Both the position numbers and the translations under genes were made by a program. The notes below the pieces were generated by a model. The model did not search any database. It saw nothing but the letters and a program-made list of their open reading frames with translations, and was not told the DNA's origin. A stretch of 64,000 nucleotides of DNA, taken from NCBI RefSeq assembly GCF_026672375.1, contig NZ_JAPPRA010000001.1, forward strand, positions 124,001-188,000. Direction: 5' to 3'. Shown piece by piece: positions 46,702 to 54,596 of the stretch (its first letter is position 1; the number at the start of each line of letters is the position of its first letter). This DNA comes from Caulobacter sp. SL161 (GTDB taxonomy: Bacteria; Pseudomonadota; Alphaproteobacteria; Caulobacterales; Caulobacteraceae).

Positions 46702-47237
46702 GCTGTTTCGGCCTCGTCAGGGCCGTAGAGCAGCGGCTTGACGAACCGCCAGACCTGCAAGGTCGACGCGATCGCCCCGACGATGGAGGCGACGACCTGG
46801 AACGCCTGCCAGACGAAGCTGATCAGCGGGTCTTCGCCCAGCATGGCGACCAGCGGATAGATCAGGTTGCTGACCGCGATCCGGAACTCAGCATAGACGG
46901 CCGAGTACTCCACCGACGCCCCGGCGATGGCCGCAGTGACCACAACCGCCAGCACCGGGGCCCACAGCAGCGGCAGCACCAGGAGCAGCGCCAGGGCCGT
47001 AATCAGCGACTTGGTCGACAGCCCGACGTCCTTGACCACCGTGATCCCCACCCCGGCGATCACCGCCAGGCCCAGCAGAGCCAGGGCGATCGGCAGGACA
47101 AGATCCGCGGCGGCCGCCAGCGGCGTTTGGACGCCGAACACCATGATGGCCATGACCAGCAACGTGCCGACAAACCCGCCCAGCCACAGCGCTCCGTACT
47201 GGCTGAGCCGACGCCTCAGGTGCTTTCGCGCGATCAT
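46698..47237 (-). CDS. Hypothetical multi-pass membrane protein
   Basis: 179 residues: four hydrophobic segments (about 15-38, 43-66, 75-103 and 140-160). The basic start MIARKHLRRRL fits an inside N-terminus. No family recognised. It shares its stop codon bases with the small DUF2188-like gene. Confidence 0.65.
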   Translation of the reverse strand: MIARKHLRRRLSQYGALWLGGFVGTLLVMAIMVFGVQTPLAAAADLVLPIALALLGLAVIAGVGITVVKDVGLSTKSLITALALLLVLPLLWAPVLAVVVTAAIAGASVEYSAVYAEFRIAVSNLIYPLVAMLGEDPLISFVWQAFQVVASIVGAIASTLQVWRFVKPLLYGPDEAETA

Positions 47238-47352
47238 CGCTGTGTTGTCCCCCTAGCGATCCACCGGAGGGTGCTTCGGAAGACGCTCGTCGTCCACGGG
47301 AAACTCAGCCTTGCGTGGCGCGCCGCCGTGGACTCGCGGCGGTGGTCGCGCC

Positions 47353-48318
47353 TCAGGTTCTGAAGGCCGAGGCCTTGGCCAGCGCCGTCTCGGCCTCGGC
47401 CATCAGGCGCGCCACGATCTCGCCGGCGGGCAGGATCTCACGCACGCCGCCGGCGCTCTGGCCCATGGCGAAGCAGGACTTGGCCGCGTCCAGGCCCTCG
47501 ATCTGGCCGCCGATGCCGCCCATCGCGCCATTGCGGATCGAGACCATGGCCTGCTGCGGGAACGGCTGGATGTCGCCCGGGCGCGCTTCCCAGTCGTCGA
47601 CATAGGGGTTCTTCTTCACCCGCATCGGCTTACCCGAGTAGCAGCGGGTGCGAACGGTGTCCTCGTCGGCGGCCTCGACCACCGCCTGGCGGTAGAGATC
47701 GCCCGCATGCGCCTCGTGCGAGGCGATGAACCGCGTGCCCATCCAGACGCCCTGCGCGCCCAGAGCCAGCGCCGCCGCCAGGCCACGGCCGTCATGCAGG
47801 CCGCCGGCGGCGACCACCGGGATCTTCACCGCCTCGACCGCCTGGGCCACCAGCGGCAGGGTGCCGACGAGACCCGTGTGACCACCGCCCTCGCCGCCCT
47901 GGCATATGACCGCGTCGCAGCCGGCCTGTTCGGCTTTCACCGCATGCTTCACCGCGCCGCAGACGACCATCACTTTCAGGCCGGCGGCCTTGAGGCGTTC
48001 GATGATCGGCAGGGGCACGCCCAGACCCGCCACGAAAGACGAGGCGCCTTCCTCGATGATGACCTCGACGGACGCGGTCAGCGCGTCCGGCGTGGCGGCG
48101 AGGAGATCGACGCCGAAGGGCTTGTCGGTCAGGCTTTTGACCTGGCGCATCTGGTCACGGATGAAGTCCGGGCTGGTTCCGGCCATGCCCAGGACGCCAT
48201 AGCCGCCAGCGTTGGAAACGGCGGCGGCCAGCGGCGCGTAGGAGACCCCGCCCATGCCCGCCAGCAGGATCGGGTGTTCGATGGACAGCAGATCGCAGAG
48301 CGGCGTGCGCAGACCCAT
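47353..48318 (-). CDS. Nitronate monooxygenase (2-nitropropane dioxygenase family)
   Basis: 321 residues from ATG 48318, with GGGAGGA upstream. FMN-dependent TIM-barrel: ILLAGMGGVSYAPLAAAVSNAGGYGVLG, VICQGGEGGGHTG (phosphate/FMN loop) and VVAAGGLHDGRGLAAALALGAQGVWMGTRF. Oxidises nitronates such as propionate-3-nitronate; close relatives include enoyl reductases, so the physiological substrate is uncertain. The frame is open to 48369 but the extension crosses the ribosome site. Confidence 0.9.
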   Translation of the reverse strand: MGLRTPLCDLLSIEHPILLAGMGGVSYAPLAAAVSNAGGYGVLGMAGTSPDFIRDQMRQVKSLTDKPFGVDLLAATPDALTASVEVIIEEGASSFVAGLGVPLPIIERLKAAGLKVMVVCGAVKHAVKAEQAGCDAVICQGGEGGGHTGLVGTLPLVAQAVEAVKIPVVAAGGLHDGRGLAAALALGAQGVWMGTRFIASHEAHAGDLYRQAVVEAADEDTVRTRCYSGKPMRVKKNPYVDDWEARPGDIQPFPQQAMVSIRNGAMGGIGGQIEGLDAAKSCFAMGQSAGGVREILPAGEIVARLMAEAETALAKASAFRT

Positions 48319-48384
48319 GGCGGATCCTCCCTTTTTCCAAGGAGGATCAGGGGCCAGCCGCCGCCTCACAAGCCTGCCGCGAGG

Positions 48385-48522
48385 TCAGTCGCGACGGACG
48401 AGCTCGGCTTCCAGATCCGCGTGATGCGTCCAGAAGCAGGCCAGCATGCTGCTGACGGCCAGGGCCAGCATCAACAGGAAGCCGCGCGGCGGAGCCAGGC
48501 TGACAACGTCTTGGGGCGTCAT
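48385..48522 (-). CDS. 45-residue single-pass membrane peptide
   Basis: MTPQDVVSLAPPRGFLLMLA... with one transmembrane segment (about 17-35) and an acidic/basic tail ending LVRRD. ATG 48522 has GAGAGAG just upstream. The frame is open to 48606 but that part is Pro-rich and unsupported. It lies 66 bases upstream of the nitronate monooxygenase gene on the same strand. Function unknown. Confidence 0.5.
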   Translation of the reverse strand: MTPQDVVSLAPPRGFLLMLALAVSSMLACFWTHHADLEAELVRRD

Positions 48523-48659
48523 CTCTCTCGTTTCCTCGTCGGCGCCCGGATCTTTTGCCCAGGCTGCCGTGGGAGGAAGCTTCACACCGCCGGGCCGCCC
48601 GCGCAACCCCCTGTTTTACATCAAGTTTTAATGGACGCCTGAGTCCAGAAATCCATCCG

Positions 48660-49442
48660 TTAGAAGATCGAATAGCCGCCGTCGATCACCAGGGTCGTGC
48701 CCGAGTGATAGCTGGAGGCGTCCGAGGCCAGATAGACGGCCATGCCGCCGAAGTCCTCGGGCTCGCCCCAGCGGCGGGCCGGCACGCGCGGAATGACCTT
48801 CTCGGCGAAGGCCGAATTGGCCTGGGCGCCGGCGGTCATGTCGGTGGCGATCCAGCCGGGCAGGATGGCGTTGGCGCGCACGCCATAGCGGGCGTGCTCA
48901 ACGGCGACCGACTTGATCATCGAGATCACCGCGCCCTTGGTGGCGGCGTAGGCCTCGTTGCGGGCCGCGCCCTCGATGGCCGCCAGCGAGGCGACGCCCA
49001 CCAGCGAGCCGCCCGGATCACCGGCCTTGGCGCGCTCGACCATGTGGCGGCAGGCCTCGCGCAGGGTGAAGAACACACCGTCCAGATTGACCGCCAGCAC
49101 CTTGCGATAGACCTCGGTGCTCATGTCGACGAACGAGGGCGAGCCATAGCCGATGCCGGCGTTGGCGAAGACGCTGTCCACGCGGCCCATGGCGGCGACG
49201 GCCTCCTCCATGCCCTCGCGGACCTGGGCCTCGTCCGAGACGTCGACGGTCTGGGCCTTCACCCGCACGCCCAGAGCGGTCAGTTCGCCCTCGGCGGCCA
49301 GGTTGCGCTCGGGGTTGGAGCCCCAGATGACGATGTCGGCCCCGGCCTGCGCCATGGCCTTGGCCATGCCGAGCCCGATGCCCCGATTGCCGCCGGTGAC
49401 CAGGGCGACCTTTCCCGACAGGTTGAACGGCGCATAGGCCAT
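48660..49442 (-). CDS. Short-chain dehydrogenase/reductase
   Basis: 260 residues, classical SDR: cofactor motif VTGGNRGIGLG (15-25), NAGIG (94-98), catalytic S152, Y165 and K169 (YAATK), and PGWIATDM. The Asp/Trp region after strand 2 (VIWGSNPERN) leaves NAD/NADP preference open. Nearest in style to gluconate 5-dehydrogenase or 3-oxoacyl reductase-like enzymes; substrate unknown. Single gene. Confidence 0.9.
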   Translation of the reverse strand: MAYAPFNLSGKVALVTGGNRGIGLGMAKAMAQAGADIVIWGSNPERNLAAEGELTALGVRVKAQTVDVSDEAQVREGMEEAVAAMGRVDSVFANAGIGYGSPSFVDMSTEVYRKVLAVNLDGVFFTLREACRHMVERAKAGDPGGSLVGVASLAAIEGAARNEAYAATKGAVISMIKSVAVEHARYGVRANAILPGWIATDMTAGAQANSAFAEKVIPRVPARRWGEPEDFGGMAVYLASDASSYHSGTTLVIDGGYSIF

Positions 49443-49506
49443 GACGAACCCTCCCTCATTGTTCTTGAAACGCTTGTTTGAAGGAGACGGGGTCAGAGGC
49501 CGAAGG

Positions 49507-50274
49507 TCAAGAGCCCCAGAAGTGGAAGGTTCGCCAGCCGTCGCCGATCGCCGGCCGCGAAACGCCCAAGAGGTCGGTGATGGTCAGGGCGGCGGCGAAG
49601 ATGAACTCGCTGACCCCGGGGGCCCAGAAGATCAGCGCGAACAGGATCAGAAAGCCGACCCGCTCGACCTTGACCATGCGCGCCTGCACGCCCTCGGGCA
49701 GGAACGGGCGGATCACGCCGTAGCCGTCGAGGCCCGGGACGGGCAGCAGGTTCAAAACGAGCGCGCTGGCCTGCAGCATGGCCAGCAGCGACAGGGCGTT
49801 GAACAGCGGCGGGCTGGCGGCCGCCAGCGGCAGGCTGATAGCGATGACGACCAGCACCACCAGCGTCCCCAGCGGTCCGGCCAGCGAGGCCAGCGACCGC
49901 CAGCCGCGCGAGCGCATCAGATCCTCGCGCAGATAGACCGCCCCGCCCGGAAAGCCGATGCCGCCCAGGGCCAGGGCGACCAGCGGGATGATGATCGTCG
50001 TGAAGAGGTCCGAGTACTTCAGCGGATCGAGGGTCAGATAGCCCTTCTCGACGATCGTGGTGTCGCCGGCCTTGTAGGCGGTGAAGGCGTGGCCGAACTC
50101 ATGGATGCCGACGCTCAGCACCCAGGCGGCGGCCACGAAGGCGAAGGTGACGATCCCCAGCGGCTCGACCGCGCTGGCCACCGCCCACCCCAGGCCGAGC
50201 ACGGCGGCAATCAGGATCAGGGCGTTGGGACTGATCGGCGCGCGCGGCCGGGCGGGGACTTCGACGAGGCTCAT
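49507..50274 (-). CDS. M50 site-2-type membrane zinc protease
   Basis: 255 residues from ATG 50274; the long frame beyond runs through a palindromic repeat. Zinc motif HEFGH (58-62) in a transmembrane helix and the distal LLPVPGLDGYG (the NPxxDG-equivalent Asp), with about six helices. No PDZ domain. These short rhomboid-like S2P members cut within membranes; the substrate is unknown. Not in an operon with a sigma/anti-sigma pair. Confidence 0.88.
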   Translation of the reverse strand: MSLVEVPARPRAPISPNALILIAAVLGLGWAVASAVEPLGIVTFAFVAAAWVLSVGIHEFGHAFTAYKAGDTTIVEKGYLTLDPLKYSDLFTTIIIPLVALALGGIGFPGGAVYLREDLMRSRGWRSLASLAGPLGTLVVLVVIAISLPLAAASPPLFNALSLLAMLQASALVLNLLPVPGLDGYGVIRPFLPEGVQARMVKVERVGFLILFALIFWAPGVSEFIFAAALTITDLLGVSRPAIGDGWRTFHFWGS

Positions 50275-50353
50275 GCTTCTGATGTCGGGGACCTTGGCCA
50301 GGAGCGCAAGCGGAGACTGGATGGGGCGGGGCGTAGGTTTGGAAGGGCGACCA

Positions 50354-50496
50354 CAAACCCCTCTTCCAAAGGGAGAGGGAGGGGCCCGCCGCGAAGCGGT
50401 GGGAGGGAGAGGGGTTACGAGGCTCGACGGCGTGCCTGCCCTCCGTCCGACACCGCAACCCCTCTCCCCGACCCTCTCCCTATGGGAGAGGGAGTC
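50354..50496. repeat. GC-rich repeat with CCCTCTCCC / GGGAGAGGG arms
   Basis: ACCCCTCTTCC...GGGAGAGGG and CCCTCTCCC-TATG-GGGAGAGGG units in a 140-bp block between the Nudix and M50 genes. The same unit appears at 62977. Confidence 0.7.
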
Positions 50497-50911
50497 CCCC
50501 AAACCGCTCGAACGCCTCGGCGATCACCCGCCGGGTCTCTTCCCACTCCACCAACGCCATCGCCTCGTCGCGGGAGACAAACCGCGCCTCGGCCGCGTCG
50601 TCGCCGGCCACGGGCTCGCCGCCGGTCCAGCGGGCGGCGTAGTCGATCAGCACGTAGTGGCGAGTGATCTCGCCCCCCGGCCGTGCGGGAAACACCCCGT
50701 CGATCACGTCGATCAGGCCCAGAAGCTCTGCGTCGACGCCGGTCTCTTCCTTCAGTTCGCGCAGCGCCGCATCCTGCAGGGTCTCGCCCCACTCGAGGCG
50801 GCCGCCAGGCACGCTCCATTGGCCGAGCCTCGGCGGCGTGCCGCGCTTGATCAGCAAAACCTCCTCGCCCCGAAGACAGACGACGCCGACAGTGGGAACG
50901 GGATGGCTCAT
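50480..50911 (-). CDS. Nudix hydrolase
   Basis: 143 residues with a full Nudix box, GGRLEWGETLQDAALRELKEETGV-type (36-58: Gx5Ex7REUxEExGU). The N-terminus MSHPVPTVGVVCLRGEEVLLIKRG is like ADP-ribose pyrophosphatase/MutT-like proteins. The substrate is not predictable. It lies 9 bases after the patatin gene on the same strand and is probably cotranscribed; its 3' end runs into a repeat. Confidence 0.93.
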   Translation of the reverse strand: MSHPVPTVGVVCLRGEEVLLIKRGTPPRLGQWSVPGGRLEWGETLQDAALRELKEETGVDAELLGLIDVIDGVFPARPGGEITRHYVLIDYAARWTGGEPVAGDDAAEARFVSRDEAMALVEWEETRRVIAEAFERFGGLPLP

Positions 50912-50920
50912 GCCTGACCT

Positions 50921-51982
50921 TTAGGGGAAGCCGACCTTCAGATCGACACTGGACTTCACACCCACGCAGTCGCCGCAGTCGTCCAGCCAGGCCTGCGCCG
51001 CCGCCCGACCGCGTTCCTTCAGGTCGACTAGGAAGCTCCATTCGGTGTTGAACTTGGTCGACATCGAAAGGTCCGCCAACGGCTTGTCGGCGGTGATGGC
51101 GTGGACCAGCATCCGGCGGTAGCGGCCACGGGCGTTGTCCTTCAGGAGGCCCTCGTCCAGCAACTTCTGCACGAAGCCGATGGCTCGCAGCTCCGAGGCC
51201 AGCGAGGCGTTGAAGGTGATCTCGTTCAGGCGGTCCATGATCTCGCCCGGCGACTTCGGCGTCTCCTCACGGACGAACGGGTTGAGGGTGACGATCAGGA
51301 TGTCGTCGGGCGTGTCGTCGTAGAACAGCGGCCACAGCGGCGGATTGGCCAGGAAGCCGCCGTCCCAGTAGGGCTCGCCGTCGATCTCCACGGCCTGGAA
51401 CAGCTGCGGCAGGCAGGCGCTGGCCATGATGTGGTGCGAGGTCAGCTCGGTCTCGCGGAAGACCTTCGACTTGCTGGTCCGGATCTGCGTGGCCGAGATG
51501 TAGAGCTTGATCGGGCACGCGCCCCGGATCCGACTGAAGGTGACCTCGCCCTCGAGCACGTCATGCAGGGGATTCAGATTGAACGGATTGAACTCGTAGG
51601 GGCTCAGCGACAGGGCCAGGGTCTCGGCCATCCGCCAGCCGGGGGTGTTCTTCAACCAGTCGACGCCGCCGCCGAACGCATTGGTCCAGATTCCGGTGTC
51701 GCCAAAGACGTTGCGGCCGCCGGCCCGGTTCACATTGCGCCAGAACGACTCCAGACGCGCCTGCGCCCCCGCGCGGCCGTCATCGATCAGGCCCTGGGCC
51801 AGACAGACCGCGTTCATCGCCCCGGCCGAGGCGGCGGTGACGGCGCGGATCTCCAGATCGTCTTCCTCGAGCAGGCGATCCAGCACCCCCCACTCGAACG
51901 CGCCGTGCGCGCCGCCGCCCTGGAGGGCCAGGCTCAGCCCCTTGGGGCCGGAGGGCTTCTTTTTGAAGGGTGGAATCGGCAT
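50921..51982 (-). CDS. Patatin-like phospholipase, bdhA-associated
   Basis: 353 residues from ATG 51982; the open frame to 52519 overlaps bdhA and is spurious. Oxyanion GGGAHG (22-27), nucleophile elbow TAASAGAMNA (Ser52; the usual first Gly is Ala) and catalytic DGG (about 207). Patatin genes beside bdhA are common in alphaproteobacteria and suggest a role in hydroxybutyrate or PHB turnover, though lipase activity on membrane lipids is equally possible. It is 71 bases after bdhA, same strand. Confidence 0.88.
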   Translation of the reverse strand: MPIPPFKKKPSGPKGLSLALQGGGAHGAFEWGVLDRLLEEDDLEIRAVTAASAGAMNAVCLAQGLIDDGRAGAQARLESFWRNVNRAGGRNVFGDTGIWTNAFGGGVDWLKNTPGWRMAETLALSLSPYEFNPFNLNPLHDVLEGEVTFSRIRGACPIKLYISATQIRTSKSKVFRETELTSHHIMASACLPQLFQAVEIDGEPYWDGGFLANPPLWPLFYDDTPDDILIVTLNPFVREETPKSPGEIMDRLNEITFNASLASELRAIGFVQKLLDEGLLKDNARGRYRRMLVHAITADKPLADLSMSTKFNTEWSFLVDLKERGRAAAQAWLDDCGDCVGVKSSVDLKVGFP

Positions 51983-52053
51983 GCGACCTCGCGAAGGACC
52001 AGCCCCCGATCCGTAGCGCTTCCTCCCGGCGCTTGGCGCCCGAAATCGAGGGC

Positions 52054-52851
52054 CTATTGGGCGACCCAGCCGCCGTCGATCTGATAGGCCGCGCCGTTGG
52101 CCGAGGCGCCCAGGTCCGAGACCAGATACAGCAGCATGCCGTTCAGTTGCTCGAAGGTGACGAACTGCTTGGTCGGCTGGCTGGCCAGGATCACGTCCCT
52201 CATCACCGCCTCTTCGGAAATGCCGCGCGCCTTGGCCTGGTCGGCGATCTGGGCCTCGACCAGCGGCGTCTTCACAAAGCCCGGGCAGATGGCGTTGCAG
52301 GTGATCCCGTGCTGGGCCACCTCCAGGGCGACCGTCTTGGTCAGGCCCATGATCCCGTGCTTGGCCGCGACATAGGCGGACTTGAACGGCGAGGCCACCA
52401 GGCCGTGCGCCGAGGCCACGTTGACGATCCGGCCCCGCCCCTGCTCCTTCATGATCGGCACGGCCGCCTTGGTGGCATGGAAGGCCGAGGACAGGTTCAC
52501 GGCGATGATCAGGTCCCACTTGTCGTCCGGGAAATCCTCGACCGGGGCCACGTGCTGCACGCCGGCGTTGTTGACCAGGATGTCCAGCTCGCCGAACTCG
52601 GCCTTGGCGGCCTTGACCATGTCGGCGATCTCGATGGGCCTGGTCATGTCGGCGCCGTGATACAGAACCTCCACGCCATGGGTCTCAGCCATCTCGGCGC
52701 GGGCGCGCTCGATGGCGTTCATTTCGCCCAGGCCATTCATGACGATGTTGCAGCCTTGCGCCGCGAGCGCGTCGGCCATGGCGTGGCCGATGCCGCTCGT
52801 GGAGCCGGTGACGATGGCGACCTGCCCCTGCAAACCGAAATCGACGGCCAT
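52054..52851 (-). CDS. bdhA: D-3-hydroxybutyrate dehydrogenase
   Basis: 265 residues. SDR with TGSTSGIG (15-22), NNAG (94-97), S147, Y160 and K164, and the long helical insert (EAQIADQAKARGISEEAVMRDVILASQPTKQFVT) diagnostic for BdhA. It interconverts D-3-hydroxybutyrate and acetoacetate with NAD, the last soluble step of PHB breakdown. First gene of a likely bdhA-patatin-nudix transcript. Confidence 0.95.
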   Translation of the reverse strand: MAVDFGLQGQVAIVTGSTSGIGHAMADALAAQGCNIVMNGLGEMNAIERARAEMAETHGVEVLYHGADMTRPIEIADMVKAAKAEFGELDILVNNAGVQHVAPVEDFPDDKWDLIIAVNLSSAFHATKAAVPIMKEQGRGRIVNVASAHGLVASPFKSAYVAAKHGIMGLTKTVALEVAQHGITCNAICPGFVKTPLVEAQIADQAKARGISEEAVMRDVILASQPTKQFVTFEQLNGMLLYLVSDLGASANGAAYQIDGGWVAQ

Positions 52852-52948
52852 GCGCGTTCCCTTGAAGTGCTACCCGATCATGTTGCGGCGCAGCATATAG
52901 CTCGCCCCTGCGAAGGGCGAGCGCTTATAAATTCATCGATAGATGAAT

Positions 52949-53716
52949 TCAGGGCTGCGGGCGAGCGAAAACCCAGTCCGCATCGGTCGAAAGCGACGGC
53001 TGGAAGCGGTAGCCGTCGAGGTCGAAACCCTTGAGGCCTTCGGCGCGGTCGATGCGGTTGTCGATGACGTACCGCGCCATCCGCCCCCGCGCCTTCTTGG
53101 CGAAGAAGCCCAGGACGCGCAGTTCGCCGCCTTTATCTTCCTTGAAGTGGCAGGTGACGACCGGCAGCTTGAGAGCCTTGGCGTCGACCGCCCCGAAATA
53201 CTCCTGGCTGGCCAGATTGACCAAGGTCGGATCGGTATGGCCTTCGGCCGCCTGGTTCAGCGTCTTGGAGATGGTTTCGCCCCAGAAGTCGTAGAGATTG
53301 GCGCCCTTCTTGGTCTTCAGGCGCGTGCCCATCTCAAGGCGATAGGGCTGCAGGGCGTCGAACGGGCGCAAGACGCCATAGAGGCCCGATAGGATCCGCA
53401 GGTGGTCCTGCGCCCACTCCAGGGCCGGGCGATCCAGCTCGCGCGCGTTCAGCCCCGCATAGACGTCGCCGTTGAACGCGATCACGGCCTGCAAGCCTTC
53501 CTCGACTTCGGGATCGAAGGCCTGGAAGCGCTCGCGGTTCAACGTCGCCAGCGCGTCGGAGATATGCATCAGGCGCTTAAGGTCGGCCGCCGTCAGTTTG
53601 CGGGTCACTTTCGCCAGCTCGGCGATCTGGGCTTTTAGCTCAGGCGTCGTGAGCGGCAGCACCGTCTGGGGCGCGGTGAAGTCCAGCGACTTGGCGGGCG
53701 AGATGACCATCAGCAT
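52949..53716 (-). CDS. yaaA: YaaA family peroxide stress protein (UPF0246)
   Basis: 255 residues. Family signatures MLMVISPAKSLDF, FNGDVYAGLNA, LSGLYGVLRPFDALQPYRLEMGTRL, NLYDFWG and YRFQPS. In E. coli, YaaA limits free iron and damage during hydrogen peroxide stress and has DNA-binding ability. Single gene; no OxyR-type site was identified upstream. Confidence 0.95.
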   Translation of the reverse strand: MLMVISPAKSLDFTAPQTVLPLTTPELKAQIAELAKVTRKLTAADLKRLMHISDALATLNRERFQAFDPEVEEGLQAVIAFNGDVYAGLNARELDRPALEWAQDHLRILSGLYGVLRPFDALQPYRLEMGTRLKTKKGANLYDFWGETISKTLNQAAEGHTDPTLVNLASQEYFGAVDAKALKLPVVTCHFKEDKGGELRVLGFFAKKARGRMARYVIDNRIDRAEGLKGFDLDGYRFQPSLSTDADWVFARPQP

Positions 53717-53767
53717 GAGCGGGGAGATAGAGGCTTCCAGGGTCCGGCGCTAGGGCTGAGACCATTC

Positions 53768-53838
53768 ACTTTCCAATGTGGAAAGTTTTCACTTGCCAAT
53801 CTGGAAAGTGAAACCCATAACTTTCCGAACTGGAAAGT
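53768..53838. promoter_or_regulatory. Three tandem 19-bp operators
   Basis: ACTTTCCAATGTGGAAAGT (53768-53786), ACTTGCCAATCTGGAAAGT (53791-53809) and ACTTTCCGAACTGGAAAGT (53820-53838): three copies of one palindrome, consensus ACTTTCC-N5-GGAAAGT, with centres 23 and 29 bp apart. The last ends four bases before the GGAGG ribosome site of the membrane-protein gene. The regulator is very likely the winged-helix protein of the same operon. Confidence 0.85.
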
Positions 53839-53850
53839 AAGGAGGTCGCC

Positions 53851-54303
53851 ATGACCCGAGACGAAGACGCCCTGCGCATGCTGGCCGAGGTCCAGGCCGC
53901 CGGCGAAGACCTAGCCAGACGCGCCCGCGCGCCGGTCTGGTACCATCCGGCTCTGGGCCTGCTGATGGGCGGATTGATTGCGGTGCAGACCCAGCCACTA
54001 TTGTTGGTGTTCGGCTACTATGCGCTCTTCGTGTTGGGTCTGTTGCTGCTGGTGCGGGCTTACAAGCGCCACACCGGCCTGTGGATCAACGGCTATCGCG
54101 CCGGACGCACGCGCTGGGTGGCCTTGATCATGGTCGCCCTCGTCGCCTTGGCCATGCTGCTAGCCGTGTGGCTGGTGCGCGAGCGAGGCCTGACGCTCGC
54201 GCCGCTGGTCTTCGGCGCGCTCGTGGCGGTGCTGGTCGCAATGGGCGGCCAAATCTGGCAAGCCGCCTTCCGCGCCGACCTGCGCGATGGACGCCCCCTG
54301 TGA
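53851..54303 (+). CDS. Membrane protein of a self-regulated two-gene operon
   Basis: 150 residues: a helical N-terminus (MTRDEDALRMLAEVQAAGEDLARRA), then four transmembrane helices in two pairs (about 30-68 and 88-135) separated by a short loop with YKRHTGLWINGYRAGRTR. No function known. GGAGG ribosome site. Its TGA overlaps the GTG of the regulator gene (GTGA), and three operators precede it. Confidence 0.8.
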   Translation: MTRDEDALRMLAEVQAAGEDLARRARAPVWYHPALGLLMGGLIAVQTQPLLLVFGYYALFVLGLLLLVRAYKRHTGLWINGYRAGRTRWVALIMVALVALAMLLAVWLVRERGLTLAPLVFGALVAVLVAMGGQIWQAAFRADLRDGRPL

Positions 54304-54596
54304 GCGCTGAACTCGACCCCGTGATCCACGCCCCAAACCGCCTGCAGATGTGCTGCATGCTGGCGGCCGTCGACACCATCGACTTCGCCACGGTCCGCGA
54401 GGCGCTGGACGTTTCGGAGTCGGTGCTCAGCAAGCACGTGAAGACCCTGGAAGAAGCCGGCTACGTCAAGGTCAGGAAGGCCGCCTCAGACGGCCGGCAG
54501 CGGACCTGGCTGTCGCTCTCCAAGCCGGGGCGCGAGGCGCTGAAGGGCCACCTGGCCGCCCTCAAGGCGATGATGGCGGGGGTGCCGGAGGTCTAA
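54300..54596 (+). CDS. Winged-helix transcriptional regulator (HTH_34/MarR-like)
   Basis: 98 residues from GTG 54300. Short winged-helix protein: LDPVIHAPNRLQMCCMLAAVDTIDFATVREALDVSESVLSKHVKTLEEAGYVKVRK is the usual PF13601-type domain, dimerising by its C-terminal helix. Probably binds the three palindromes at 53768-53838 and represses its own operon with the membrane protein. The stop overlaps the convergent oxidoreductase gene by four bases (CTAA). Confidence 0.88.
   Translation: MSAELDPVIHAPNRLQMCCMLAAVDTIDFATVREALDVSESVLSKHVKTLEEAGYVKVRKAASDGRQRTWLSLSKPGREALKGHLAALKAMMAGVPEV

Noticed and set aside
52054..52519. N-terminal extension of the patatin frame into bdhA
   Set aside because: It overlaps the BdhA catalytic domain in another frame; the patatin starts naturally at 51982 with a ribosome site.
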